A stretch of DNA of 64,000 nucleotides from Thermodesulfovibrionales bacterium (GCA_020062545.1 JAGUWD010000004.1:49484-113483); one strand, 5' to 3'; shown: positions 40,935 to 51,461, counted from the first letter of the stretch. The notes: a model not told the origin generated them from the sequence alone. Numbers and translations are program-made.

Positions 40935-43616
40935 TTACTTTTCTATTTTTACGGAACAGACCTTATATTCAGGGGTCTTTACATGTTTGTCAAGAGCACT
41001 GTCATTTGTTAATACATTAGCCGCTGCTTCCCTGTAATGCATCGGTATGAACACTACGCCCTCGGAAACCCTTCGGGTAACCCTTGCTTTTATCTCGATG
41101 TTTCCGCGTCTGGACACGACTTTTACCATATCTCCGTCCTTAATATCAAGCCTTTCGCTGTCCGAGGGATTAATTTCCACATAAGGCTCACCGGCATGTT
41201 TCTCTATGGGTTTTACCCTCCTCGTCATGGAGCCTGCATGGTACTGGAAGAGATTCCTGCCTGTAGTAAGGATAAAGGGATAATCTTCATCAGCAATCTC
41301 TGCAGGTGGGGCATACTGCGTCGGTGTGAAATGGACTTTGCCGCGCGGAAATCCACCTTTATAAAGATATTCTGTGCCGGGATGGTCCTTTGTCGGGCAC
41401 GGCCATTGAATGCCGTGTTTTTCAATCCGATTGTATTTTATGCCGGCAAGGGCAGGCCAGAGTTGGCCGAACTCCTCAAGCACCTCTTCCGGAGAATTAT
41501 AATCCATAGGATAACCGAGTCTTTTTGAAATCTCTATGATGGTGAATATATCATCCCTTGCTTCACCCGGAGGATTTACTGCCTTTCTAATCCTTTGTAC
41601 CTTCCGCTCTGTATTTGTAAAGGTTCCATCCTTTTCTGCAAAACATGCAGCAGGCAGCACTACATCTGCAAGCTCTGCTGTTTCTGTCATGAAGATGTCC
41701 TGAACAACAAGGAATTCAAGACTCTTTAATGCCTCTACTGTATGATGTATATTCGGGTCCGTAATTACAGGATTTTCTCCCATTATGTACATTGCCTTCA
41801 ATTTGCCTTTAAGTGCAGCAGGAGTCATCTCCGTTGCCTTTAACCCTGCATTTTGAGAAAGGGAAACGCCCCATGCCTTCTCAAATTTGTGTTTTATCTC
41901 CGGCAAATCCACTCTTTGATAGCCCGGATAAACATTCGGCAAACAGCCTGCATCAGAAGCCCCCTGAACATTGTTCTGTCCCCTTAATGGACTGATGCCT
42001 GTAAATTCCCTGCCGATGTTTCCGGTCAGAAGTGCAAGATTTGCTATTGCATTTACATTGTCAGTGCCGCATGTATGCTGCGTGATGCCCATAGTGTAGA
42101 ATATGCCTGCCCTTCGCGAGTTTCCATAAAGTCTTGCAGCTTTAATTATATCTTCTTTAGGAACACCTGTTATCTTTTCAACATATTCAGGGGTAATTTC
42201 TTCCACTGATTTTTTCCATTCCTCAAATCCTTCTACCTTCTCATCTATAAAGTGTCTGTCATACATATCCTCTTTCAATATCACATGGGCAATCCCATTG
42301 ATCAGTGCTACATCCGTGCCCGGCCTTAAACTCAAGAACAACTCTGCAAATCTCACCATCGGCACCTTTCTGGGATCGGCAACTATTATCTTCGCACCCT
42401 TCCTGTAAGCCTTTATCATCCTGTTTGCGATTACAGGATGCGTTTCCTTTGTGTTGGAGCCGATTATGAATATAACCTCCATACCTTCGATCTCTCTTAT
42501 GGAATTGGTCATGGCCCCTGATCCGAATATTGTTGCCAGACTGGCAACTGTTGGGGCGTGTCAGAGACGGGCACAGTGGTCAACATTATTTGTGCCGATT
42601 GCAGCCCTCATTAATTTCTGAAATAAATAGTTCTCCTCATTTGTGCATCTGGCAGAAGATAGACCACCAATGGCGTCAGCGCCATATTTAGATTTTATGT
42701 CATTCAATCTTTCGGCAATGTAGTCTAATGCTTTATCCCATGAGACTTCTTCAAATTGCCCGTTTCTTTTGATAAGCGGTTTTTTCAGGCGGTCAGAGCT
42801 GTTAATGAACTTGTAGCCGAACCTTCCTTTTACACACAGACATCCCTCATTCCATGTATCTTCTCTCGATGTTACCCTCACAACCTCGTTCCTTCTTACA
42901 TGGAGGGTAATATTACAGCCAACGCCGCAGTATGGGCAGGTAGTGTCTACCTCTCTTATCTTCCAGTATCTCCCTTTGCCAATCCATTCCTTTCCCACAA
43001 GCGCGCCTGTAGGGCATACCATAACGCACTGGCCGCAGAACTCGCAGTTGAGGTCCCTTTCAAAGGGAGGACAAACCTTTGTTATAAATCCTTTGTATGC
43101 AAAATCTATAGCTCCCACGCCCTGAACCTCATCGCATATCTTTACGCAGCGCCCGCAAAGGATGCACTTCTCCATGTCTCTTTCTATGAAAGGATTACCG
43201 TCCTTCTTTGCATAAATTCTCCTTTCGCCGCTGAATAACGGTTTTCTTATGTCATATTTGTAAGCTAGTTCCTGCAATTCGCACTCTCCTGTCTTCTGGC
43301 AGACCATGCAGTCGTAGGGGTGATCGCTGAGAATAAGGTCTATGATGTCCCTCCTCATATTTTCTATATAAGGCGAATCGGTGATAACCTCCATGCCTTC
43401 TTCTGCCAGAGTTGTACACGATGTCAGAGGCAGTCCATTTACTTCGACAAGACATACCCTGCATGCCCCTGAATTAGTGATTTTCGGATGATAACAGAGG
43501 GTAGGGATCTCTATGCCTATCTGCTTTGCAGCCTGAAGAATAGTCGTGCCTTCAGGGATCTCTACGGGAATAGCATTTATTCTGAGCTTTATGAGTTTTC
43601 TGACTTCTGTCTCCAA
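40935..43616 (-). CDS. fdhA: Selenocysteine formate dehydrogenase, catalytic subunit (NuoG-like N-terminus)
   Basis: One 893-codon gene with an in-frame UGA at codon 352 (42563-42561). Residues before UGA are VDHCARL and after it HAPTV, matching the formate dehydrogenase active site with Sec or Cys at this point. Domains: [2Fe-2S] ferredoxin (TLCYHPKITNSGACRVC), His-Cys3 [4Fe-4S] (HPYDCMVCQKTGEC), 2x[4Fe-4S] (CILCGRCVKIC, CEFCGQCVMVCPTG), then the Mo/W-bis-MGD domain (CPYCGVGC...CLCVKG). With the NuoF- and NuoE-like subunits it should interconvert CO2 and formate using NAD(P)H or ferredoxin. A SECIS-like hairpin follows the UGA. Without recoding the protein would stop before the active site. 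Confidence 0.93.
42532..42563 (-). promoter_or_regulatory. UGA selenocysteine codon with bacterial SECIS-like hairpin
   Basis: UGA at 42563-42561 is followed after 12 nt by GTTGCC-AGTCT-GGCAAC (42548-42532), a 6-bp stem with an AGUCU loop. Sequence and spacing are close to the E. coli fdhF SECIS, whose GU-containing apical loop binds SelB. The bases right after UGA (CACG) also match. Confidence 0.88.
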
Positions 43617-43620
43617 TCTG

Positions 43621-45384
43621 TTACTCCTTCTTAATCGCCTTAAACTTGCATACCTTAAAACATGCGCCGCACTTTATGCAGAGTTCTTGATTTATATGGT
43701 GGGGCTTCTTTTTCTCACCTGTTATTGCGCCTGCAGGACATGCCCTCAGACATGCTCCGCAGCCTTTGCATAATTCTTCTATTATAGTAAAAGTTATGAG
43801 TGCTGTGCAGACCACGGCAGGACATTTTTTATCCCTTATGTGCGCTATGTATTCATCCCTGAAATGGCTCAGGCCTGTTATAAAAGGATTTGGAGCTGTC
43901 CTTCCGAGACCGCAGAGGGACGACGATGTCATCAATGAACTCAACCTCTCCAGAGTTTCTAAATCCGAATCCTCTCCTTTTCCTTCTGTTATCTTTGTCA
44001 ATAATTCAAGCATCCTCTTTGTGCCGATCCTGCACGGCGTGCACTTTCCGCAGGATTCCCGATGAAGGAATTCTATAAAAAACTTTGTGACGGATACGAT
44101 GCAGTCATCCTCGTCAAAAACAACCATTCCACCAGAGCCGACAATGCTTCCAACCTTTGACAGGCTTTCGTAATCAAGACCCATGTCTATCATTGATACT
44201 GGAATAAGGCCCCCGGAAGGCCCTCCTACCTGCACTGCCTTGAGTGCCTTATCTCCTTCTACGCCTCCGCCGATGCCATAAACTATGTCTCTCAGGGACA
44301 TTCCCATAGGGATCTCCACAAGACCTATATTCTTCACCTTTCCCGAAAGGGTGAATACCTTTGTCCCCTTGCTCTCTTTTGTCCCGATGGATGAATACCA
44401 TTTTGCACCCTTGCCAATTATTATCGGTATATTTGAGAATGTTTCGGCATTGTTGATTATAGTGGGCTTTCCCCATAAACCTTTCTGTGCAGGGAAAGGA
44501 GGCCTGAATCTCGGCATTGCCCTTTTGCCCTCTATGGATTCCATTAATGCGGTCTCTTCTCCGCAGATGAATGCCTCTGTCCCGAAGCTGAAATCTATGT
44601 CAAAGCTAAAACCGGAATTAAATATATTCTTACCGATAAACCCCTTCTCTCTTGCCTGAGAAATGGCAGTACGCAGTCTTTCGACAGATATATGGTATCG
44701 TTCCCTGATATATATATAGCCCTTTTCTGCTCCTATAGCGTACCCACCGATTAAAAGCCCTTCGATTATTGCATGGGGATTGCCTTCTGCCAATGGCCTG
44801 TTAACCTCACCAACATTGCAGATTATATATTTAGGATTTTCGTGCTGGTTTTTGCATATCTCCCATTTTCTGCCTGTGAGGAAGCCGCTTCCGCCTCTGC
44901 CCCTGAGTCCTGACATAATTACCTTTTTTATTACATCATCCCGGGACATCTGTGTAATGGCCTTTTTTGCAGCCTTATAGCCGTTGATATTCAGATAATC
45001 CTCTATATTTTCAGGGTCTATTTCTCCGCAGGGACTGAGGACAATCTTGTATTGCTTATTATGGAAGGACTCATAATCCTCTTTTGTGAGCCACTCGGAT
45101 ATAGGCTCTCCATTGACAATATGCTCACTTACAATCCTTTCGACCATTATGGGCTTAACTGACTGGTAGGTTGTTTTTTCCCCGTTAATAACCACATCCA
45201 CAAGCACATCCTTTGAGCAGAAGCCTCTGCAGCCGACCTTCTTGTAATCACATCTCTTGCCTATCTGCGCCTCTATGCCGCTTTCATGGATGAACTGTTT
45301 AAAGGCACGTAAAACATCTGCCCCTCCGGATGCCATTCCGGAAGTGCCCATGCATACCTTTATTTCTATGGATGAGTTTTTCAT
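43621..45384 (-). CDS. NuoF/HydB-like flavoprotein subunit of the formate dehydrogenase
   Basis: A 587-residue protein. Order: thioredoxin-like [2Fe-2S] domain (residues 1-110; cysteines at about 11, 44, 50 and 54 region), NuoF core with Gly-rich SGLRGRGGSGFLTGRKW, a SLBB segment, the N3-type [4Fe-4S] site CGKCTPCRIGT with later SLCGLG, and a C-terminal 2x[4Fe-4S] ferredoxin (CKGCGACLRACPAG, CIKCGACFKVC). The family motif NADEGEPG(T/A)xKDR that lines the FMN/NADH pocket is degenerate and shortened here to NVGEVNRPLAEGNPH. The protein may use altered flavin or electron partners. It overlaps tightly with neighbours (4- and 3-bp gaps). Confidence 0.93.
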   Translation of the reverse strand: MKNSSIEIKVCMGTSGMASGGADVLRAFKQFIHESGIEAQIGKRCDYKKVGCRGFCSKDVLVDVVINGEKTTYQSVKPIMVERIVSEHIVNGEPISEWLTKEDYESFHNKQYKIVLSPCGEIDPENIEDYLNINGYKAAKKAITQMSRDDVIKKVIMSGLRGRGGSGFLTGRKWEICKNQHENPKYIICNVGEVNRPLAEGNPHAIIEGLLIGGYAIGAEKGYIYIRERYHISVERLRTAISQAREKGFIGKNIFNSGFSFDIDFSFGTEAFICGEETALMESIEGKRAMPRFRPPFPAQKGLWGKPTIINNAETFSNIPIIIGKGAKWYSSIGTKESKGTKVFTLSGKVKNIGLVEIPMGMSLRDIVYGIGGGVEGDKALKAVQVGGPSGGLIPVSMIDMGLDYESLSKVGSIVGSGGMVVFDEDDCIVSVTKFFIEFLHRESCGKCTPCRIGTKRMLELLTKITEGKGEDSDLETLERLSSLMTSSSLCGLGRTAPNPFITGLSHFRDEYIAHIRDKKCPAVVCTALITFTIIEELCKGCGACLRACPAGAITGEKKKPHHINQELCIKCGACFKVCKFKAIKKE

Positions 45385-45387
45385 GGA

Positions 45388-45870
45388 CTAATATTCAAAA
45401 CCTGTATATTCACCCTCTTTTTCATAACCCTTTAACAGCTTAGAAACTCTCTCCATATCCATGTCTCCATGAACCTGATCATTTAAAATTACTACGGGGG
45501 CAATACTGCATGCACCGATGCATGTAGCCTTCTGGACAGTAAAAGATAGATTCTGAGTAGTATCTTCATCATCCTTGAGCGACAGGATGCCTTTAACCTC
45601 TCCAAGGATTTTATCGCTGCCCTTTATATGGCATGCTGCGCCACAGCAAACAGTGATCGTGTTTTTGCCAGTGGGCTTCAGGCGGAATTTTGGATAAAAG
45701 GTTATAACCCCGTAGAACTTGCTGGCAGGAATGTCCAGTTCGTTCGAAAACCACTTGACGGCGTCTTCAGGCACATACCCATATGCATCCTGAATCTTCT
45801 GTAAAAGGTATATCAGATTGCCTTCATTCTTTTTGTAATCGCTCAGAATCTTTTTTAAGACCTTATCCAT
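45388..45870 (-). CDS. NuoE-like [2Fe-2S] subunit of the formate dehydrogenase
   Basis: A 160-residue thioredoxin-like [2Fe-2S] protein of the NuoE/HydA-C family. An N-terminal helical bundle (LIYLLQKIQDAYGYVPEDA) leads to the cluster domain with CCGAACHIKG and CIGACSIAP cysteine pairs. It pairs with NuoF-type subunits in NAD-linked and electron-bifurcating enzymes. It is the first gene of the operon and has no ribosome site. Confidence 0.95.
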   Translation of the reverse strand: MDKVLKKILSDYKKNEGNLIYLLQKIQDAYGYVPEDAVKWFSNELDIPASKFYGVITFYPKFRLKPTGKNTITVCCGAACHIKGSDKILGEVKGILSLKDDEDTTQNLSFTVQKATCIGACSIAPVVILNDQVHGDMDMERVSKLLKGYEKEGEYTGFEY

Positions 45871-45879
45871 AAGATAATT

Positions 45880-45888
45880 AATATAACA
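45880..45888 (-). promoter_or_regulatory. Extended -10 promoter of the formate dehydrogenase operon
   Basis: On the minus strand TGTTATATT lies 9 nt before the ATG at 45870. No Shine-Dalgarno is present, so the transcript is probably leaderless or nearly so. Confidence 0.5.
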
Positions 45889-45996
45889 ATAATGTCTGAA
45901 TTATTCCAATAAAACAATGCGTATATTAAAATTTTTAATTTTTTATACAAGATGCTATAGTTAATAGAATGGAATTGAATTTAAAAGGTTATGATA

Positions 45997-47067
45997 ATGC
46001 ATAAAGGCATAAAAATTCTTGCTGTTTTAGTCTTCATTTCAGCAGCAGTAATACTTTTATTTAAAATTTCAAAGGGTGTTGATGTAAAAACAGCAACCGT
46101 TCAACGTCAGCCCTTTCTGATTACTGTTACTGCCACGTCTACAGGTACCATCAAGGCAGAGACAGAGGCGAGGATAAGCTCTCAGCGGACAGGAAGGATA
46201 ACAAAGCTCTTGTTTGATGAAGGCACTTTTGTTGACAATAAAAAAGTTATTGCAGAGCTTGATTCCGAAGAAGAATATCTGAATCTAAAACTCGCAGAAG
46301 CCACTCTGCAAAAGGCAAAGGCCATACTGTTAGAGACCGATAAGAGGTTAAAGAGGGCAAAGGAATTAATCAAGGCAGGGTATATATCGGAAGCAGAACT
46401 CGATTTAACAGAAAAGGAGCATGCAGTTGCAGATGCCTCGGTTAAAGAGGCAGAGAATTCCCTCGCAATAGCAAAATTAAATTACAGTTATTCATTCATA
46501 AGGTCTCCTATAGATGGTGTTGTCACTGCAAGATTTGTGGAACTGGGAGATACTATCGTAAAGGGCAACATCATGGGGACGGTCGTGTCCATAGATTCCC
46601 TCTATGTGGAAGGGTTTATAGACGAGGCTGATATATCAAGGGTATCCATAGGCAAAGAGGTCAATATAACAATGGATGCCTATCAGGATAGGGTTTTTAA
46701 AGGCACTGTCTACAGGGTCTCTCCTGTTGTTACGGGAGGCAAACAGGAGACGAGGACATTTGAGGTGAGGGCGAGGCTGAAAGAAATGCCGCCTGCCATA
46801 AAGCCCGGCATGTCTGCCGAGGTGGAGGTAATCATCGATAAGGCGGACAATGTCCTCATTATCCCGTCACAGGCTGTAATTGAAAGGAATGGGAACTCAT
46901 TTGTATATGTTGTAAAGGACTCAAAGGCAAGGCTTGTTCAGGTAAAAACAGGACGCTCCAACTGGACGTATACAGAGGTCTTGTCGGGGATAAGCGAGGG
47001 CGATGAGGTAATAATAAACCCTGATACGCCAAAGCTTAAAGATGGAGTAAGGGTGAAAAGGAAGTAA
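45997..47067 (+). CDS. Periplasmic adaptor subunit of a MacAB-type exporter
   Basis: A 356-residue membrane-fusion protein. N-terminal anchor (IKILAVLVFISAAVILLF), barrel-sandwich/lipoyl halves (ATSTGTIKAETEARI and SYSFIRSPIDGVVTARFVELGD) around a short coiled-coil hairpin (about 95-165), then a beta-barrel and membrane-proximal domain. It links an inner-membrane ABC exporter to an outer-membrane channel. An ATG two codons earlier (45991) is also possible. Its stop shares one base with the next ATG. Confidence 0.92.
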   Translation: MHKGIKILAVLVFISAAVILLFKISKGVDVKTATVQRQPFLITVTATSTGTIKAETEARISSQRTGRITKLLFDEGTFVDNKKVIAELDSEEEYLNLKLAEATLQKAKAILLETDKRLKRAKELIKAGYISEAELDLTEKEHAVADASVKEAENSLAIAKLNYSYSFIRSPIDGVVTARFVELGDTIVKGNIMGTVVSIDSLYVEGFIDEADISRVSIGKEVNITMDAYQDRVFKGTVYRVSPVVTGGKQETRTFEVRARLKEMPPAIKPGMSAEVEVIIDKADNVLIIPSQAVIERNGNSFVYVVKDSKARLVQVKTGRSNWTYTEVLSGISEGDEVIINPDTPKLKDGVRVKRK

Positions 47068-47738
47068 TGGTCATACTTGATGATATCAGAAAAAGCTATA
47101 TCCTGCCTGGCAGAGTAGTAGAAGTTTTGAAGGGCATAACCATTGAGATAAAAGAAGGTGAATTCCTCTCCATAATGGGGCCATCCGGCTCTGGAAAATC
47201 AACGCTTTTAAATCTCATAGGATGCCTTGACAGGCCCACATCGGGTAAATACTTTCTTGACGGGATCGATACAAACACCCTGTCTGACAATGAACTGGCA
47301 GAGATAAGGAATAAAAAGATAGGGTTTATATTTCAGAATTTCAACCTCATACCACGGCTTTCTGCGATTAAGAATGTTGTACTGCCGTTGCTTTACAGCG
47401 GAATACCTTCAGAGGAAAGAAATAAGAGGGCGCTTGAACTTTTGCAAAAGGTCGGCTTATCCCATCGTGCAAACCACCTGCCGAGCGAGCTTTCAGGAGG
47501 AGAGCAGCAGAGGGTCTCCATAGCGCGGGCACTGATAAATAATCCTTCACTGATACTTGCTGACGAACCAACAGGAAATCTCGATTCAAAAACAGGGCAG
47601 GAGATAATGGATATATTCAAATCTATACATAAAGAGGGTGCTACCATAATAATGGTAACACACGAGAAATCCATCTCGGAGTATGCAGAGAGGATAATCA
47701 CAATAAAAGACGGGGTATGCTTCAGTGGATGTTATTGA
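47067..47738 (+). CDS. MacB/LolD-type ABC transporter ATPase
   Basis: A 223-residue ATPase with Walker [11 protein letters not shown] loop [11 protein letters not shown], signature LSGGEQQR, Walker [13 protein letters not shown] and the H loop MVTHE. Belongs to the mechanotransmitting exporter group (MacB, LolD, FtsE). Its 3' end overlaps the permease gene by 14 bases, so ATPase and permease are separate chains here rather than fused as in E. coli MacB. Confidence 0.95.
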   Translation: MVILDDIRKSYILPGRVVEVLKGITIEIKEGEFLSIMGPSGSGKSTLLNLIGCLDRPTSGKYFLDGIDTNTLSDNELAEIRNKKIGFIFQNFNLIPRLSAIKNVVLPLLYSGIPSEERNKRALELLQKVGLSHRANHLPSELSGGEQQRVSIARALINNPSLILADEPTGNLDSKTGQEIMDIFKSIHKEGATIIMVTHEKSISEYAERIITIKDGVCFSGCY

Positions 47739-48930
47739 GACAATAAGTGTTGCGAAAGATTCGTTGTTTGTAAACAAGATAAGATCCGCCCTAACAATGA
47801 TAGGGATAATAATCGGTGTCGGGGCAGTTATCCTACTCGTATCTATCGGGGAAGGGGCAAGGAGAGAGATATACAAAGAATTAGGCGAGCTCGGCTCTAA
47901 CATACTCATCGTTGTGCCTGGAAAGACATCGAAAGAGGGCGGCATGCATATGGGGACATCTGCTGTCAGAAAGATAACCTATGATGAGGCAAGGTTTATC
48001 GAGAAAAGGGCAAAGAATATTATCCATGCAGTTCCTGTCATTGTAGGAACATCATGGATAAAATACAGGGGTAAAAGCAGGGATACATATATCGTAGGTG
48101 TTACGGACCCATATTTCGACATAAGAAACCTGAAGATTGAAATCGGAAGGGGAATCAATGCCTCGGATGTAGATTCGAGACAGAAGGTATGCGTCCTTGG
48201 AAGGACAGTAAAAAAAGAGGTGATAGGCGACTCAAACCCGCTTGGAGCAGTGGTTTCCATAGGCGATACAAAGTACCGTGTCATAGGGATCATGGCGCCA
48301 AAAGGCATGGCCCTTGGGTTTGATATAGATGATGTAGTATTTATTCCAACAACATCTGCTCTGGAATTGTTTGATACAGACAGATTATTCAATATTACGG
48401 TAAAAGTGCGAAGTGCAGAGTTTGTAGATGAAGCGAAAAAAGAGATCAGAGGGATATTGATAAGGAGGCATGCCAATAAAGAGGATTTTACTATTCTCAG
48501 CCAGGATGAAATGATCGCTGTCATGGGAAAGATCCTTAACATAATGACGGCTGTTCTTGCAGGAATAGCCACCATATCGCTTATTGTGGGTGGGATAGGG
48601 ATCATGAATATAATGCTGGTCTCTGTCAAAGAGAGGACAAGGGAGATAGGCATAAGAAAGGCTATTGGTGCAAAAAACATGGACATATTATTGCAGTTCC
48701 TTGCCGAGTCGGTAATCCTCAGCGTCATAGGAGGAGTTGGAGGAATTATCCTCGGAATCGCATTGTCCGTAGGACTTCATTACTTTTTTGATTTTCTGCC
48801 CACACATATAACATGGTGGTCTGTTGTTATTGCATTTTTATTTTCAGGCATTATAGGCGTTTTCTTTGGTGTCTATCCTGCAAGAAAGGCAGCCCTTTAC
48901 GACCCGATTGTGGCATTGAGGTATGAATAA
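47725..48930 (+). CDS. MacB-type ABC transporter permease (FtsX fold)
   Basis: A 401-residue permease: one N-terminal helix (about 20-42), a large periplasmic MacB_PCD domain (45-240) and three C-terminal helices forming the FtsX domain ([26 protein letters not shown] is the hallmark coupling region). It exports antibiotics, peptides, heme precursors or lipoproteins in different species; the substrate is unknown. No outer-membrane channel gene is next to it. Confidence 0.93.
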   Translation: MDVIETISVAKDSLFVNKIRSALTMIGIIIGVGAVILLVSIGEGARREIYKELGELGSNILIVVPGKTSKEGGMHMGTSAVRKITYDEARFIEKRAKNIIHAVPVIVGTSWIKYRGKSRDTYIVGVTDPYFDIRNLKIEIGRGINASDVDSRQKVCVLGRTVKKEVIGDSNPLGAVVSIGDTKYRVIGIMAPKGMALGFDIDDVVFIPTTSALELFDTDRLFNITVKVRSAEFVDEAKKEIRGILIRRHANKEDFTILSQDEMIAVMGKILNIMTAVLAGIATISLIVGGIGIMNIMLVSVKERTREIGIRKAIGAKNMDILLQFLAESVILSVIGGVGGIILGIALSVGLHYFFDFLPTHITWWSVVIAFLFSGIIGVFFGVYPARKAALYDPIVALRYE

Positions 48931-48932
48931 AG

Positions 48933-51461
48933 ATGAGTCAGGAATCAAGAGTCAGGAGTCAGAAAATAGAGGACAGAAGACAGAATATTAATGAACTTTT
49001 GTGCGATAAGGCTGAAGAACTCATTAAGTCAGGCAGTGACGGAAGATCTACAGCCTGTCAATTGGCGGATATTGTTGATAATGTTCTCATTTCAGTATAT
49101 AACTCTGAACCCGGAACTCTGAACTCAGAACTCGATTTAGCCCTCGTTGCTGTCGGAGGTTACGGACGAAGGGAGGTCGCACCTTATTCAGATATCGATA
49201 TTATGCTTCTCGCAAAAAAACGGGATACGGACAGCATGGAAACGGCACAGTCTGTCCTGTATCACCTCTGGGATATTGGATTGAATATAAGCCATTGTTT
49301 CAGGACGCTGAACGAATGCATAGAAGATGCAATGAATGATTTGCAAACGCGCACATCACTGATCGAATCAAGATTCCTTGCAGGTAACCAGTCCCTGTTT
49401 GATGAATTCAGACAGGATGTTTACCAGAAGCTATTATTTAAAAGGAAAAGGGAATTTGTGGGAGATATACTCAGGGAAATAGAGAGGAGGCATAGGGAAT
49501 ACGGCGATTCCGTGTATCTCCTTGAGCCAAATGTGAAAGAGGGAAGGGGAGGTCTCAGGGACATACACGCCACATCATGGCTTTTAAAGATAGGATTGTC
49601 GATGACCCATAGTCGGATAAACGAAATTGAGGGGCTGAGGGAAATACTATCCGCAAATGATTATAAACATTTTATAAAGGCATATGATTTTATTTTAAAG
49701 ACAAGGCTTTGCCTGCATTATATCTCAAAAAGAAGAAACGATATTTTATCCTTCGAGTTTCAGGACGGAACAGCAAAGAATGTGGGACTTAAGGATACAA
49801 AGCGTTTCCACTCATCAGAAATACTCATGCGGCTTTATTATAAGAAGGCGAAGAACATAATGAATGTGCTCTTGAAAGTTACGGATATCTGCAGCCGTCA
49901 GTATATAGATTTCCCTATTCCTGTGGGTATAAAGAAAATAACGGATGATTTTTATATTTCGAAAAATGAGATTATTGTAAAAGATAAAGGTCTATTTAGA
50001 AATACTGACAAGATACTCGAGGCATTCCATATTTATTCAGCAACAGGAAAAAAGTTCAGTCCTCGGGTTAGAGAAACTATCAGAAACAGATTTATCTTTA
50101 TCAATAAAAAGACCCGCTCATCCAGAAAGGCAATAATGCATTTTATGGAAATACTGAAAGGCAACAGGGTATATGAGACACTAAGGGAAATGCATGATAC
50201 CGGAATCCTCGACAGGTTCATCCCTGAATTCGGCAGATTACGGCACCTCGTTATACATGAGCCCTATCACAGATACACGGTGGACGAGCATACCCTCATT
50301 GCCATAAGAAATCTCGAGATGCTTAAAAACACACATCATAAGAAAGTCCAGTACCTCTCCGATATTCTAAAGAATGTGAAACAGGAGACCCTGTTCTTAT
50401 CCATACTCCTTCACGACATCGGCAAGGGCACCCCTGAGAAACATCATGAAGATTATGGATACAGGATACTTAAAGGCATTATGGAGAGATTTAATATAGA
50501 ACATAACGACAGACAGAAAATAGAATTCCTTGTGAAAAACCACATCGTGTTATCAAAGCTTGCCCTGATGCGTGACATCGACGCGCCGGAAACCGTCACG
50601 CAACTCGCAGAGATCGTGGAAAACAAAGACAATCTCGATGCATTATACCTTATGACCTATGCAGACATGACAGCCGTTAATCCCGATTTCTGGACAGAAT
50701 GGAAGGCATACCTCTTTCACGATATATACAACAGGACAAGGGCACATCTCATGGGGATTACAGGACAATACCTCGATATACAGGACGGGAAGATTAAAGA
50801 GTTTGTAAAAAATATGCCTGATAGATATTTGATTTCCAATACCCTTGATGCAATAAATACCGACTATCAGATGGCAATAATGCCGTCTGATAAAAGACCG
50901 CTGGTCTCCATTTCAGAAAGACAGGACGGCACAGCGGAATTTACCATAGTAACCGACGATATGCCAGGCCTTTTTTCGAAAATAGTTGGCGTGCTTGGAT
51001 TCAGGGGAATGAATATAATCCGCGCAAGACTCTATACGGGAAAGGATGGCCTCGTGATAGATAAGATACTGGTATCCAACTGGAGGGATATGTGGTGGCA
51101 GGGAATGGAGGAACAGATAAAGGAGGACATGAAAAAGGCAATGCTTCAAGGACTTGGTGAAACTTCACTTATTCACCCATTCGCCTATTCACCCATTCAT
51201 CGATTCACGCCTTTTGTTGAAATTGACAATGAAACATCCGGGGAATATACAATACTTGAGTTGTTTTCCCATGACAGGCTTGGATTGTTGTATGATATAT
51301 CAACACGGCTTTACTCACATGGCATTGATATCGTGTCCGCGGTCATTAATACAGAGGACAGGGTGGCAAGGGATGTGTTTTATCTGCAGCATGTGGGAGG
51401 CAAACTTAACGCAGAGTCTGTAATGAATGTCCTGAATTCGATTCAGGCCGTTATTTTATAG
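48933..51461 (+). CDS. glnD: PII uridylyltransferase / uridylyl-removing enzyme
   Basis: An 842-residue nitrogen sensor that uridylylates PII proteins when glutamine is low and removes UMP when it is high. Nucleotidyltransferase motif GGYGRREVAPYSDIDIML (about residues 72-90), HD domain (LLHDIGKGTPEKHHEDYG, about 490) and two C-terminal ACT domains (DDMPGLFSKIVGVLG, SHDRLGLLYDISTRL) that bind glutamine. Three short-period arrays lie inside it: heptamers at the N-terminus (48935-48983) and at 49101-49135, and octamers at 51164-51211 between the two ACT domains, all in frame. Confidence 0.95.
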   Translation: MSQESRVRSQKIEDRRQNINELLCDKAEELIKSGSDGRSTACQLADIVDNVLISVYNSEPGTLNSELDLALVAVGGYGRREVAPYSDIDIMLLAKKRDTDSMETAQSVLYHLWDIGLNISHCFRTLNECIEDAMNDLQTRTSLIESRFLAGNQSLFDEFRQDVYQKLLFKRKREFVGDILREIERRHREYGDSVYLLEPNVKEGRGGLRDIHATSWLLKIGLSMTHSRINEIEGLREILSANDYKHFIKAYDFILKTRLCLHYISKRRNDILSFEFQDGTAKNVGLKDTKRFHSSEILMRLYYKKAKNIMNVLLKVTDICSRQYIDFPIPVGIKKITDDFYISKNEIIVKDKGLFRNTDKILEAFHIYSATGKKFSPRVRETIRNRFIFINKKTRSSRKAIMHFMEILKGNRVYETLREMHDTGILDRFIPEFGRLRHLVIHEPYHRYTVDEHTLIAIRNLEMLKNTHHKKVQYLSDILKNVKQETLFLSILLHDIGKGTPEKHHEDYGYRILKGIMERFNIEHNDRQKIEFLVKNHIVLSKLALMRDIDAPETVTQLAEIVENKDNLDALYLMTYADMTAVNPDFWTEWKAYLFHDIYNRTRAHLMGITGQYLDIQDGKIKEFVKNMPDRYLISNTLDAINTDYQMAIMPSDKRPLVSISERQDGTAEFTIVTDDMPGLFSKIVGVLGFRGMNIIRARLYTGKDGLVIDKILVSNWRDMWWQGMEEQIKEDMKKAMLQGLGETSLIHPFAYSPIHRFTPFVEIDNETSGEYTILELFSHDRLGLLYDISTRLYSHGIDIVSAVINTEDRVARDVFYLQHVGGKLNAESVMNVLNSIQAVIL
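48935..48983 (+). repeat. Heptamer array at the glnD 5' end
   Basis: Seven units in register (GAGTCAG three times, GAATCAA, AAAATAG, AGGACAG, AAGACAG). It encodes a Ser/Gln/Arg/Glu-rich N-terminal extension beginning at the start codon. Confidence 0.8.
49101..49135 (+). repeat. Second heptamer array in glnD
   Basis: Five units: AACTCTG, AACCCGG, AACTCTG, AACTCAG, AACTCGA. It encodes a polar insert (NSEPGTLNSELD) just before the nucleotidyltransferase motif. Confidence 0.8.
51164..51211 (+). repeat. Octamer array in glnD between the ACT domains
   Basis: Six units in register: TTCACTTA, TTCACCCA, TTCGCCTA, TTCACCCA, TTCATCGA, TTCACGCC. It encodes the His/Pro/Phe-rich linker IHPFAYSPIHRF. Confidence 0.85.

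Noticed and set aside
42512..42563. Apparent break of the formate dehydrogenase gene into two ORFs (frameshift or pseudogene)
   Set aside because: Both halves are in the same frame, the only interruption is a single UGA at the known selenocysteine site, and a SECIS-like hairpin follows.
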